Assembly (NCBI RefSeq): GCF_008641065.1
Contig: NZ_VTRS01000001.1
Span: forward strand, 186,001 to 250,000
Direction: 5' to 3'
DNA: 64,000 nt
Origin: Rhabdaerophilum calidifontis
GTDB taxonomy: Bacteria; Pseudomonadota; Alphaproteobacteria; Rhizobiales; Beijerinckiaceae
The notes under the pieces are model-generated. The model did not search any database and was not told the origin of the DNA. It worked only from the letters and a program-made list of their open reading frames with translations. Position 1 is the first letter of the stretch, and the number at the start of each line of letters is the position of its first letter. This document shows, in pieces, positions 47,852-55,966 of this stretch. Both the position numbers and the translations under genes were made by a program.

Positions 47852-48529
47852 TCAGGCGCGGTTGTAGAGGCGGTTCACCACGAAACCTGTGCGGGAGAGG
47901 CCATGCGCAAACTTCGCCGCTGCCAGCAGCGCGAGGTCAACCAACGGCTCTGCCAGAATGACGCTCATGTAGGCGCCGCCGAACTTGGCAAGGCCGGCGA
48001 ACGTCTCGACCGAAAAGCCCGATCCGTAAAGAACCCAGAAGATGACCCAGCCGACAATGCCGGCCTGGAAGGCCGTGGAGAGCGCCAGCGCCTGACGATA
48101 GGAGATTTCGACATAGGCCGTGCCTGGCGCGATCAGGCGCCTGGCAAGCATTTCGATGCCGAAGAGCGGCACCAGCAGCGTGGTGACGTTCATGCCGTAT
48201 TGCGGCAGGTCTTGCGGAGCAAAGAACACGCTCTGCGTGGCAAGCCCAAGCACGAGGCCGACACCCGCGGCCGCGGCACCGAACAACAGGAAGAGAGTGG
48301 AGCCGAGGATGAAATGGACCTCCGAAACCCCGACCGGGTAATGCGGGAAGACCTCGAAGAATGAAAAGACCGCAAGCGAGGTGATCAGCGCGCGCTGCAC
48401 GAACGACGGCAGCCCCTGTTCGCGGATGTTCGCAACTGCGAGCTTGCCGAGATAGCCCATCGACGCGGCGGCTGTTGCGTAGCTCAGCACCATCTTCGTG
48501 CCGTCAACAATTCCAGGCTCAATATGCAT
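47852..48529 (-). CDS. cbiM: CbiM-like energy-coupling-factor cobalt permease, stand-alone
   Basis: 225 residues from MHIEPGIVDGTKMVLSYATA, with AGGAGGAAC upstream. The N-terminal Met-His start is the metal-binding hallmark of CbiM/NikM substrate-specificity subunits, and at least six hydrophobic segments follow, with FEVFPHYPVGVSEVHFILGSTL as a His/Glu-rich metal site. No CbiN, CbiQ or CbiO genes are adjacent, so it works with distant partners or alone. It lies behind its own cobalamin riboswitch, consistent with cobalt supply for corrin synthesis. Confidence 0.87.
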   Translation of the reverse strand: MHIEPGIVDGTKMVLSYATAAASMGYLGKLAVANIREQGLPSFVQRALITSLAVFSFFEVFPHYPVGVSEVHFILGSTLFLLFGAAAAGVGLVLGLATQSVFFAPQDLPQYGMNVTTLLVPLFGIEMLARRLIAPGTAYVEISYRQALALSTAFQAGIVGWVIFWVLYGSGFSVETFAGLAKFGGAYMSVILAEPLVDLALLAAAKFAHGLSRTGFVVNRLYNRA

Positions 48530-48589
48530 CGTTCCTCCTCGCCGTCTTCCCCGACGGCGGTAACGGGGTTGGAATTGCGGCGCGCGGAG

Positions 48590-48750
48590 CGCCGGATGGC
48601 AGGTTTCCTGACTCGCGGGTCGCTGCTGAAGGCCGCCTTCCCGGTTGCCCAGTGGCATCTTGGCCTCAGCTCGTCGCTTACAGTTGCGGGGGCAGTCCCG
48701 GCTTCCAACCGGGTTCCCTTTGAAGCCCTTTCGGGCACCATCGCAATCCG
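48590..48750 (-). ncRNA. Cobalamin riboswitch upstream of the CbiM-like gene
   Basis: On the minus strand: B12 box AGTCAGGAAACCTGCC at 48613-48598, GACTGCCCCCGCAACTGTAA around 48690-48709 and GGTGCC at 48739-48734. The order matches the first riboswitch. The box lies about 70 bases before the start codon. Bases 48760-48843, up to the vanB stop, hold no feature I can name and should contain this unit's promoter. Confidence 0.92.
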
Positions 48751-48843
48751 GTCTGGGCGAAGGCCGGTCACGTGTCAAACAAAATGCACCTGGGATGCGG
48801 GGTGCGCATCGAGGGGCTGGCAGCGGGCCGAGCCCGGGCGCGG

Positions 48844-49824
48844 TCAGATCGCGTCCGGGCGATAATCGGAATCGATGGTCAGCGTGCCCGTCGCGCGCGA
48901 GACGCAGGCGCAGATGCGTCCGTTCGCCGCCTTCTCGTGATCCGAGAAGAACACGTCGCGATGGTCGATCTCGCCCTCCACGGCAAGAACGTCCATGGCG
49001 CAGAGGCCGCATTCGCCGCGCCGGCAATCCGAGATCACCCCGATGCCTGCGCGCTCCAGCGCGTCGAGCAGCGTCATGGTGCGCGGCACGATCAGGTCGA
49101 CGCCGTGGCGCGGCACGCGGACGCGGAAATCCTCCGCGCCGAGGCGTCCGGAGGAGCCGAAGGTCTCCCAGCGCAGGTTTGCCGCCGGCCGTCCGGCGGC
49201 GGCCCAGAGCCGGCGCGCCGCGTCGAGCATCGGCATGGGGCCGCAGAGCGCGCAGAGCGCATCCGGCGCGAGTCGCGCGAATTCGGCGCCGAGATCGATC
49301 CGCCGGCCCTCCTCCGAGAGCATGGGGATGTAATCCGCCCCGAGCAGCGCCGCGAGTTCCCTCTCGAAGCCGAGATCGGCGCGCTGCCGCGCCGCATGCA
49401 GCAGGCGGAACCGCGCGCCGCGGCGCTTCAGCAGGCCGGCCATGCCGATCAGCGGCGTGATGCCGATGCCGCCGGCGACGAGCAGGAATTCGGAATGCTC
49501 GAAATCGAGCGTGAAGGCGCTCTTCGGGGCGGTGATCGCCAGTCTCGCGCCGGGGGCGAGACTCCAGAGATAATCCGAGCCGCCACGGCTGTCCGCCCGC
49601 CGCCGGACGCCGATCCGGTAGCTGTCGCCGCCGGCCTCGCCGATCAGCGAATAGGAGCGCGTCTCCGGCTGGCCATTGACCATCACGCGGATATCGAGAT
49701 GCGCGCCGGGGGTGAATGGCAGCAGATTGCCGGCCTGCGGCACGAGATCGAAGACGCGGATCGTCGGGGCGACATCGCGGATGGCGCGGAGCGTGGCCTC
49801 GCCCCAATGGGCAGCAAAACGCAT
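48844..49824 (-). CDS. vanB: Vanillate O-demethylase-type oxidoreductase (VanB-like reductase)
   Basis: 326 residues in the class IA phthalate-dioxygenase-reductase layout: an FMN/FAD-binding barrel (TRSYSLIGEAGGDSYRIGV), an NAD-binding domain (LLVAGGIGITPLIGM, CALCGPMPMLDA) and a C-terminal plant-type [2Fe-2S] domain with Cys-x4-Cys-x2-Cys in CRRGECGLC and the fourth Cys in GRICACVSRA. It passes electrons from NAD(P)H to the VanA oxygenase. It starts 10 bases after the gntR stop. Confidence 0.92.
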   Translation of the reverse strand: MRFAAHWGEATLRAIRDVAPTIRVFDLVPQAGNLLPFTPGAHLDIRVMVNGQPETRSYSLIGEAGGDSYRIGVRRRADSRGGSDYLWSLAPGARLAITAPKSAFTLDFEHSEFLLVAGGIGITPLIGMAGLLKRRGARFRLLHAARQRADLGFERELAALLGADYIPMLSEEGRRIDLGAEFARLAPDALCALCGPMPMLDAARRLWAAAGRPAANLRWETFGSSGRLGAEDFRVRVPRHGVDLIVPRTMTLLDALERAGIGVISDCRRGECGLCAMDVLAVEGEIDHRDVFFSDHEKAANGRICACVSRATGTLTIDSDYRPDAI

Positions 49825-49833
49825 GGCGGTCTC

Positions 49834-50598
49834 CTATTCGGTCCGGATCTGGATGAGCGCCGCGCCCGGCACCCGGGCGAGCGCGGCGCGCGAGCGCAGC
49901 GCCATTGCGAGGTTGCGGCCGGCGAGGCGGGAATGCTCGCGCATCAGCGCCTCGGCGCGGGCGCCCTCGCGACGGGTGATCGCGTCGACGATGCAATGAT
50001 GCTGATCCTGCGCCAGGATCAGGATCCGCCCCGCCTCGGGGCTCTCGCTCTGCGCCCGCACGAAGGCGCTCGGCGAGGCGAAGGGCAGGGACATCGCCCG
50101 CTCGATCTGGCGCTCGACGACTCGGCTCGCCGCAAGCCGCGTGATCTCGCGGTGGAAGGCGGCGTTGAGATCGATATAGAGCGTGAAGGCGTCCTCGCTC
50201 GCGGCGATCCGCGCGACCGCCTCGTCGAGCCGGGCGAGCAGATCGCGCAGCCGGTCGAGTGCGGTCGAACTCGCCCCGCGTTCGGCGGCGAGCCGCGCGG
50301 CGAGGCCCTCCAGCGTGCCGCGCAGTTCGATCGCATCGAGCACCTCACGCTCGCCGAAGGCGCGGGCGGCATAGCCGCCGGAGGGGATCGCCTCCAGCAG
50401 CCCTTCCTCCGCGAGCTTCATCAGCGCCGCCCGCACCGGAGTCCGCGACACCCCGATCCGCTCGACGATCGCGAGTTCGGCGAGCCGCTCGCCGGGCCGG
50501 ATCTCGCCGGCGAGGATCAGATCGCGCAGCATCAGTTCGGCGCGAACCGTCTGCGAGACGGCACGATCCTCCGCCAGCGGGGCGCCTGCGGTCGCCAT
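49834..50598 (-). CDS. GntR-family (FCD domain) transcriptional regulator
   Basis: 254 residues. A winged helix-turn-helix N-terminus (about 20-85; PGERLAELAIVERIGVSRTPVRAALMKLAEEGLL) is followed by the all-helical FCD ligand-binding domain with AAFHREI and a late His, the usual metal/ligand residues. The gene is sandwiched between vanA (2-base gap) and vanB (10-base gap), so the regulator is made from the operon it probably controls. Candidate sites lie upstream of vanA. Vanillate or a related aromatic acid is the likely effector by position. Confidence 0.9.
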   Translation of the reverse strand: MATAGAPLAEDRAVSQTVRAELMLRDLILAGEIRPGERLAELAIVERIGVSRTPVRAALMKLAEEGLLEAIPSGGYAARAFGEREVLDAIELRGTLEGLAARLAAERGASSTALDRLRDLLARLDEAVARIAASEDAFTLYIDLNAAFHREITRLAASRVVERQIERAMSLPFASPSAFVRAQSESPEAGRILILAQDQHHCIVDAITRREGARAEALMREHSRLAGRNLAMALRSRAALARVPGAALIQIRTE

Positions 50599-50600
50599 GC

Positions 50601-51656
50601 TCACTCCGCCGCCTGCGGCATGGCGGGGCCGCCTTGTTCGGCCTCGATCATCGAATCGATCAGCCGCCGCGCCCACATCGACCCGGAATCGATGTTGAGA
50701 TTGTAGAAGATCCGGCCGGGATTTTCCGCGATCGCGCGCTGCTGCGCCTCAAGGATCTCCTCATCCTCGCGAAAGATCGTGCTGACGCCCTCGCAGATCT
50801 GCGTGGTCAGCGCCTGGTCGCGCAGCCGGTAATTGCGGACGAAGGCCCAGAAATAATGGCAGGTTTCGTCGGTTTCCGGGGTGACCGTGTTCAGAACCAT
50901 GCCGTTGACGCCCTGGGAGCGGTCGCCCTCCGGCGCGCCGGTGCCGGCCGGTGCGACGCCGACATCGATGGCGATGGTCGCCGGCGCCTCGAAGCGGATG
51001 ATCTGCCAGCGATCGACATGGCCGGGCTTGCCGAGCTGCGCGGCCCAGAAGGGCGGCGGCTCGATGTTCCGCATCCAGCGCGTCACGGTGGCGGTGCGCT
51101 CGCCATGCGTCGTCACGAAGGGGGCCTCGGCCACGGCGTCGTTGCCGATCGAGGAGCCATGCACGAAGGTCTCGTGGGTCAGGTCCATCAGGTTGTCGAT
51201 CACGAGGCGGTATTCGCATTTGGCGTGGATCCGCTTGCCGTCCCCCTCCCATTCCGGGTCGCGGTTCCAGTGCAGGTCCGGGATCTTCGCGGGGTCCGCC
51301 AGCGCGGGATCGCCCGGCCACAGCCAGATGAAACGATGCTTCTCGACGACCGGATAGGCGCGCACGCAGGCCGAGGGGTTGATCGTCTCCTGGCTGGGCA
51401 TGAAGGTGCAGCGCCCCTGCGCGTTGAAGACCAGGCCGTGATAGGGGCAGACGACCTCGTCGCCCTTGAGATGCCCGCGCGAGAGCGGCACCAGGCGGTG
51501 CCAGCAGGCATCCGCCAGCGCCGCCACCGCGCCGTCGGCCTTCCGGTAGAGTACGATCTTCTGGTTGCAGATGGTGCGCGCGAGAAGCGCCCGCTTCACC
51601 TCGATGTCCCACGCCGCGCAATACCAGGCATTGAGCGGGAAGGCGGATGCCGACAT
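50601..51656 (-). CDS. vanA: Rieske non-haem iron oxygenase, VanA-like
   Basis: 351 residues. The Rieske cluster ligands are Cys51-x-His53 and Cys70-x2-His73, and the mononuclear iron site is in NLMDLTHETFVHG (Asp, His, His). Length and layout match vanillate O-demethylase oxygenase, which turns vanillate into protocatechuate and formaldehyde; other O-demethylase substrates are possible. Its presumed product, protocatechuate, is the substrate class of the ligAB product encoded 13 kb away. First gene of vanA-gntR-vanB; GGAGGAATACC precedes the start. Confidence 0.92.
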   Translation of the reverse strand: MSASAFPLNAWYCAAWDIEVKRALLARTICNQKIVLYRKADGAVAALADACWHRLVPLSRGHLKGDEVVCPYHGLVFNAQGRCTFMPSQETINPSACVRAYPVVEKHRFIWLWPGDPALADPAKIPDLHWNRDPEWEGDGKRIHAKCEYRLVIDNLMDLTHETFVHGSSIGNDAVAEAPFVTTHGERTATVTRWMRNIEPPPFWAAQLGKPGHVDRWQIIRFEAPATIAIDVGVAPAGTGAPEGDRSQGVNGMVLNTVTPETDETCHYFWAFVRNYRLRDQALTTQICEGVSTIFREDEEILEAQQRAIAENPGRIFYNLNIDSGSMWARRLIDSMIEAEQGGPAMPQAAE

Positions 51657-51667
51657 GGTATTCCTCC

Positions 51668-51768
51668 TGTATACATTATTTCTGGAATGAATCCACTATC
51701 TTCTGAAATTGTCAACGGCGCATGCGGTTATGCCGCATCACATGTAGAATCAAACGCAGATGGTATAC
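51668..51768 (-). promoter_or_regulatory. vanA promoter and candidate GntR operators
   Basis: On the minus strand a perfect TTGACA (51715-51710) is followed 17 bases later by ATTCAT (51692-51687). Two GTATAC cores, at 51669-51674 (inside TGTATACA) and 51763-51768, flank it 94 bases apart. An inverted repeat ATGCGG-N5-CCGCAT lies upstream of the -35. The region is A/T-rich relative to its neighbours. T-G/G-T-A-T-A-C-A palindromes fit FCD-type GntR operators. Confidence 0.55.
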
Positions 51769-51788
51769 AGTGGCCGGAGATGTCGTTC

Positions 51789-52700
51789 TCAGCGCGCCGG
51801 CTCCGCGAGAAGCCGGATCGCCGCCGCCGCCATGCCGGCATTGTCATGGGCGATGCCGGGCACCTCGACGAGACGCCAGCGGAACGGCGCGCCGAGCCGT
51901 TCCGCCGCCTCCCGCGCGGCGGCGAAGAAGGCGTGGCCGCGCGCCAGCCGATGCGGGCCCTGCGCTGCGGCGCCGGGCTGGCGGGGCAGGGATTCATGGT
52001 CGGGATCATTATCCCGGTCTCCGAGCAGGATCACGGCGGGCCGCGCGAGGGCTCGCCACAGATCCGCGTCGGAGAGTGCGATCCCGCCGAGACCGAAGGG
52101 GAAGGGCACGTCGCGCCGGGGCATGGTGTAGGAACCGGCATTGGCGATGATCACCGGTTCCGCCCGGCTCGCGGGGGCGAGGAGCAGGAAGCGATGCGTG
52201 AACTGCGCGCCGGCCGAATGGCCGTAGAGCGCGTAATGCGGCCGTGTCGCCCCGGTGCGGGCGCAGATCGCGTCATGCACGCGATCGATGATCGGGAAGG
52301 CCCAGTCCTGGGGCGGGCGCGGTGCGCCGTGCTGATCGACCACCCCGCCCCAATTGTAGGCAGCCGTGCCGGGGAAATTGTCGCGATCGAATTCCGGGAC
52401 CGCAACCAGCACCCGCCCCGCCTCGGCATGGAGGATCCATTGATCGCGGTATTCGGCGGCGTTGCGTCCGCGACCATGCAGCACGATCAGGACCTGATCC
52501 GCCGCGCGCCAGGCGGCGGGGCGGTAGAGATGCACCGAGATCGGCCGCGCGCCGGTGCCGAAACGGTCGGCGAGCGTGAAACGCGACGCGCCGGACGGGG
52601 TCTCGGCGCGGGCAAGGCGCGGCAGGATCAGCGTCTGAAGCCCCAGGGCGAGCGCCATGCGACGGGTCGGCGCCGGCCGTGCCGGGAACGGGGAAGGCAT
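51789..52700 (-). CDS. Secreted alpha/beta hydrolase (esterase/depolymerase-like)
   Basis: 303 residues from MPSPFPARPAP, with GGAGATACACC upstream. TRRMALALGLQTLILPRLARA resembles a Tat-type signal (twin Arg, hydrophobic core, A-R-A cleavage), so export is likely. LIVLHGRGRNAAEYRD holds the oxyanion hole, YGHSAGAQ the nucleophile Ser, LLGDRDNDPD the acid and PGIAHDN the His. It resembles poly(3-hydroxyalkanoate) depolymerase/feruloyl-esterase-like hydrolases. Being next to vanA, it could release an aromatic acid from an ester; that is only inference from position. Confidence 0.8.
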   Translation of the reverse strand: MPSPFPARPAPTRRMALALGLQTLILPRLARAETPSGASRFTLADRFGTGARPISVHLYRPAAWRAADQVLIVLHGRGRNAAEYRDQWILHAEAGRVLVAVPEFDRDNFPGTAAYNWGGVVDQHGAPRPPQDWAFPIIDRVHDAICARTGATRPHYALYGHSAGAQFTHRFLLLAPASRAEPVIIANAGSYTMPRRDVPFPFGLGGIALSDADLWRALARPAVILLGDRDNDPDHESLPRQPGAAAQGPHRLARGHAFFAAAREAAERLGAPFRWRLVEVPGIAHDNAGMAAAAIRLLAEPAR

Positions 52701-52808
52701 GGTGTATCTCCGGAAGGTCGTGGGGAGGCGCATTCTGCCATTCGGCATGCGCGCGCGGAAGCCGCGGCGCGCGCATGCTCCCGGTGATCCGCCCGATCGG
52801 AGAATGCC

Positions 52809-53489
52809 CTAGAGAATCCGGAGCTGGCCCGTCGTCACGTCGAAGACCGCGCCATGGAGATGCAGCCGGCCCTTGCCGTGCAGGATGTTGATGCATGGGA
52901 AGGTCAGCAGGTTCTCGATCGAGTTGCGGATCGAGGCGATGGCCAGCCTTTCGGCATAATCGTGATCGCTCTCACCCTCGGAGGCTGGCAGCGTTTCCGC
53001 CGCCGGGGTGATCAGCGTCATCCATTTGCCGATGAAATCGCCGGGCGAAAGCGCGTCGTCGCTTTGGGGATTGCGCAGCCGCCGCACGAAGGCATGGACG
53101 CCGCCGCAGCGGCCGTGCCCCATCACGACGATGTGGCGGACCTTGAGCGCCTGGACCGCGAATTCCAATGCCGCGGAGGTGCCGTGCAATTCCCCGTCCG
53201 GCGAATAGGGCGGCACGAGATTGGCGACGTTGCGGACGACGAAGATCTCGCCCGGCCGGGCATCGAAGATGACTTCCGGCGAGACGCGGCTGTCGCAGCA
53301 GGCGATGATCATCGTCTCGGGTTTCTGGCCGACTTCGGCCATGGCTGCGAAGCGCGCGCGCTCCTGCGGCAGGCGCCCCTCGCGAAAGGCGGCGTAGCCG
53401 TCGAGCAGGCGCTGGGGAAAGGGCTCGGCCCGGCTGGGAGCGGCCTCCCGCTCCGGTGGGGCGGCGTGGCTGGTCGTGGCGAAGGACAC
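52809..53489 (-). CDS. Beta-class carbonic anhydrase
   Basis: 226 residues from a GTG. The zinc site is complete: Cys65-Asp66-x-Arg68 in CCDSRVSP and His125/Cys128 in GHGRCGG. It interconverts CO2 and bicarbonate. VVRNVANLVPPY and GTSAALEFAVQ are standard beta-CA blocks. The start was chosen because family similarity begins near residue 25; upstream frame is antisense to the DUF429 gene. It lies 73 bases downstream of that gene on the same strand. Confidence 0.93.
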   Translation of the reverse strand: MSFATTSHAAPPEREAAPSRAEPFPQRLLDGYAAFREGRLPQERARFAAMAEVGQKPETMIIACCDSRVSPEVIFDARPGEIFVVRNVANLVPPYSPDGELHGTSAALEFAVQALKVRHIVVMGHGRCGGVHAFVRRLRNPQSDDALSPGDFIGKWMTLITPAAETLPASEGESDHDYAERLAIASIRNSIENLLTFPCINILHGKGRLHLHGAVFDVTTGQLRIL

Positions 53490-53562
53490 GGTTCTGGCCT
53501 CACGGTTTGGAACATTTCGCAAGATGTCCGCGCCGGGGCTTTCGGCAAGTGGCGGCGCAGCA

Positions 53563-54321
53563 TCAGACCCAGATGGCGATCGGCAATCCATGGCGGTCGC
53601 GCGGGAAGGGGTCCGGGTTGGGGCGTGCCTCGCCGCGGGCATGGCGCAGGGCCGTGAGCGCGCAGGCGAGCGCGTCGAGGCGATCGTTCTCGGCGGCGCC
53701 GGCGGGCGGAGTTCCGACGAGCAGCGCCGGCGGCAGGCCTGCGGCCGCGAGCAGCGCCCGCCGCTCCGCGAGGCCCGCGGCGGTTTTCTTCGGATGCGCG
53801 AGCGGCGCGCCGGCCAGCGCGCGGAACACCACTTCCGGGTGCGTCTCGACCGCGCGGGCGGCCAGGCCGGGATCGGCACGAAGGGCGGCATCGACCTCGC
53901 GGATGCGCGGAAAGAGGTTGAAGCCCTGTTTCGAGACCTTGCGCGGCGGTGTGCTCGTCGCCAGTGCCGCCCGGCATGCGGATGCATAATCCGCGGCCTC
54001 GACTGCGGCCCGTGCGGGGATCGAGAAGACGCTCGATTGCCGCGCGCCGAGCCGACCCCGCACCGCCTGCTCAGCCGCGCGGCCGGGCCCCGCGATCCAG
54101 TCCGGCAGGCCGATCGGCATGTCCACGGCGATCGCGGCAAGTCGCGGCTGGGCGGTGATGAAACCCGCGAAATCCGTCCAGAGGCCGATCCGTCCCGGCG
54201 CGTCGCCGGCCAGCGGGAGCAGGGCGACGATCCAGCCGGCCGGGCAGCCGTCGAGCCCCGCGACGAAGCCCGCGTCGTTCCCGTCTGCTTCGCCTGTCTC
54301 GCCCCTCGCCAGCATGGGCAT
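53563..54321 (-). CDS. DUF429 family protein (predicted RNase H-fold)
   Basis: 252 residues. It begins its domain with FVAGLDGCPAGWIVAL, the first beta-strand with the acidic residue of the RNase H-like fold, then AVDMPIGLPD and VETHPEVVFRALAG, all DUF429 signatures. ENDRLDALACALTAL completes the acidic pattern. Predicted to be a nuclease, but no member's role is well defined. It is divergent from a CoA lyase gene. Two starts, at 54321 and 54315, are possible. Confidence 0.8.
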   Translation of the reverse strand: MPMLARGETGEADGNDAGFVAGLDGCPAGWIVALLPLAGDAPGRIGLWTDFAGFITAQPRLAAIAVDMPIGLPDWIAGPGRAAEQAVRGRLGARQSSVFSIPARAAVEAADYASACRAALATSTPPRKVSKQGFNLFPRIREVDAALRADPGLAARAVETHPEVVFRALAGAPLAHPKKTAAGLAERRALLAAAGLPPALLVGTPPAGAAENDRLDALACALTALRHARGEARPNPDPFPRDRHGLPIAIWV

Positions 54322-54381
54322 AAGCTGATAGCGGATCGCCGGCGCCCGGCAAGGGCGAACCGGCCGGCAAGGGAGAGACGC

Positions 54382-55257
54382 ATGAGGGAGCAACCGCGCC
54401 TGCGTTCGGTGCTTTATGTTCCGGCGGCGAATTCGCGGGCGCTTGCCAAGGCGGCCGAACTCGCCTGCGATGCCGTGATCCTAGATCTCGAGGATGCCGT
54501 GCATCCCGAGGCCAAGGCCGGGGCGCGGCTCGCCGCGCGCGCCGCCCTCGAGAGCGGCGCCTTTGCCGGCCGGTTCGTCGCGGTGCGCGTCAACGGCTTC
54601 GATGAGGCGGAGGATGGGCCGGGCTGGCTGGTCGAGGATCTGGCGGCGATTGTGCCTGCCGGGCCCGATGCCGTGCTGTTCCCGAAGATCCGGACCCGCG
54701 ACGATGCCGAGCGCGCGCAATCGGCGCTCGACCATCATTTCGCGCCGCCGGCGCTGCGCCTGTGGCTGATGATCGAGACGCCGCGGGCGGTTCTCGATAT
54801 CGCCGCGATCGCCGGGCTTGCGGGGGAGCCGGATTCCCGCCTTGCCGCCCTGGTGCTCGGCACCAACGATCTCGCCAAGGAGATGCGGCTGCCGCCGGTG
54901 CCCTCGCGGCTGCCGCTGCTGCACGCGCTCTCGGCCTGCGTGCTTGCCGCCCGGTCGCATGGCCTTGCCGTGCTCGACGGTGTCCACGCCGCGCTCGGCG
55001 ATACCGTCGGGTTCGAGGCCGAGTGCCTGCAGGGGCGCGGCCTCGGCTTCGACGGCAAGACGCTGATTCACCCCGCCCAGATCGAGCCCGCCAACCGCCT
55101 GTTCGGGCCGAGCGAAGCGGAGCTTGCAGATGCGCGCGCGCTCATCGCCGCCTTCGAGGCGCCGGAGAATGCCGGACGCGGCGTCATCGTTGTCGATGGC
55201 CGGATGGTGGAGCGCCTGCATTACGAGATGGCGCTGCGGCTCGTCGCGCTGGCCTGA
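54382..55257 (+). CDS. CitE-like HpcH/HpaI aldolase (CoA-ester lyase)
   Basis: 291 residues from an ATG after GGGAGAG. TIM-barrel motifs of the CitE/malyl-CoA lyase family: RSVLYVPAANSRAL, DAVILDLEDAVHPEAK with the Mg-binding Glu/Asp, LWLMIETPRAV with Glu, LVLGTNDLAKEM and GFDGKTLIHPAQIEPAN. Such enzymes cleave or make malyl-, citramalyl- or (3S)-3-hydroxyacyl-CoA esters; the exact one is not readable. The nearby polycarboxylate operon makes a CoA-linked hydroxyacid plausible as substrate. Confidence 0.88.
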   Translation: MREQPRLRSVLYVPAANSRALAKAAELACDAVILDLEDAVHPEAKAGARLAARAALESGAFAGRFVAVRVNGFDEAEDGPGWLVEDLAAIVPAGPDAVLFPKIRTRDDAERAQSALDHHFAPPALRLWLMIETPRAVLDIAAIAGLAGEPDSRLAALVLGTNDLAKEMRLPPVPSRLPLLHALSACVLAARSHGLAVLDGVHAALGDTVGFEAECLQGRGLGFDGKTLIHPAQIEPANRLFGPSEAELADARALIAAFEAPENAGRGVIVVDGRMVERLHYEMALRLVALA

Positions 55258-55299
55258 TCCCGCCAGTTCCGCTGGAAGCGGAGATTGCCGGGTTTCGCC

Positions 55300-55836
55300 C
55301 TAGGCGCCCGCCTCGCGGGCCCGTTCGACCGCGCGGCTGATCAGCGCGCGCGCCTCGGCGGCATCGCCCCAGCCGAGGAGCTTCACCCATTTGCCGGGTT
55401 CGAGATCCTTGTAATGCAGGAAGAAATGCTCGATCTGCTTCCAGGTGATCTCCGGCATGTCGGTGTAATTTTCGACACGCTCGTAACGCCGGGTCAGCTT
55501 GAGCGAGGGCACGGCGATGATCTTCTCGTCGCCGCCGCCGTCATCCTCCATCTTCAGCACGCCGATCGGCTTCACATTGATCACCGCGCCGGGAATGATC
55601 GGCCGGGTATTGGCGACCAGCACGTCGATCGGGTCGCCGTCATCGGAAAGGGTATGCGGCACGAAGCCGTAATTCCCGGGGTAGCGCATCGGCGTGTAGA
55701 GGAAGCGGTCGACGATCAGCGTCCCCGCCGCCTTGTCCATTTCGTATTTGATCGGCTCGCCGCCGATCGGCACCTCGACGATCACGTTGACATCGTGGGG
55801 CGGGTTCTTGCCGATCGGGATCGCATCGATGCGCAT
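55300..55836 (-). CDS. ppa: Inorganic pyrophosphatase, family I
   Basis: 178 residues, the bacterial standard length. The active-site residues are in [25 protein letters not shown] and the acidic [10 protein letters not shown], with [17 protein letters not shown] near the C-terminus. It hydrolyses pyrophosphate, pulling acs-type and other activating reactions forward. CCGGAGC precedes the start. Convergent with the CoA-lyase gene. Confidence 0.97.
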   Translation of the reverse strand: MRIDAIPIGKNPPHDVNVIVEVPIGGEPIKYEMDKAAGTLIVDRFLYTPMRYPGNYGFVPHTLSDDGDPIDVLVANTRPIIPGAVINVKPIGVLKMEDDGGGDEKIIAVPSLKLTRRYERVENYTDMPEITWKQIEHFFLHYKDLEPGKWVKLLGWGDAAEARALISRAVERAREAGA

Positions 55837-55966
55837 GGGAAGCTCCGGTTTCGTTGCGCGAGCCTCTAGCCGGGATTGGTGCGCCGCACAACTCCCGGCC
55901 GCGAGCACGATGCCATGCGCGGGCGGCGCGGTTTCCCTTGCGGCAAAAATCCTCTAAGCCGGCGCC

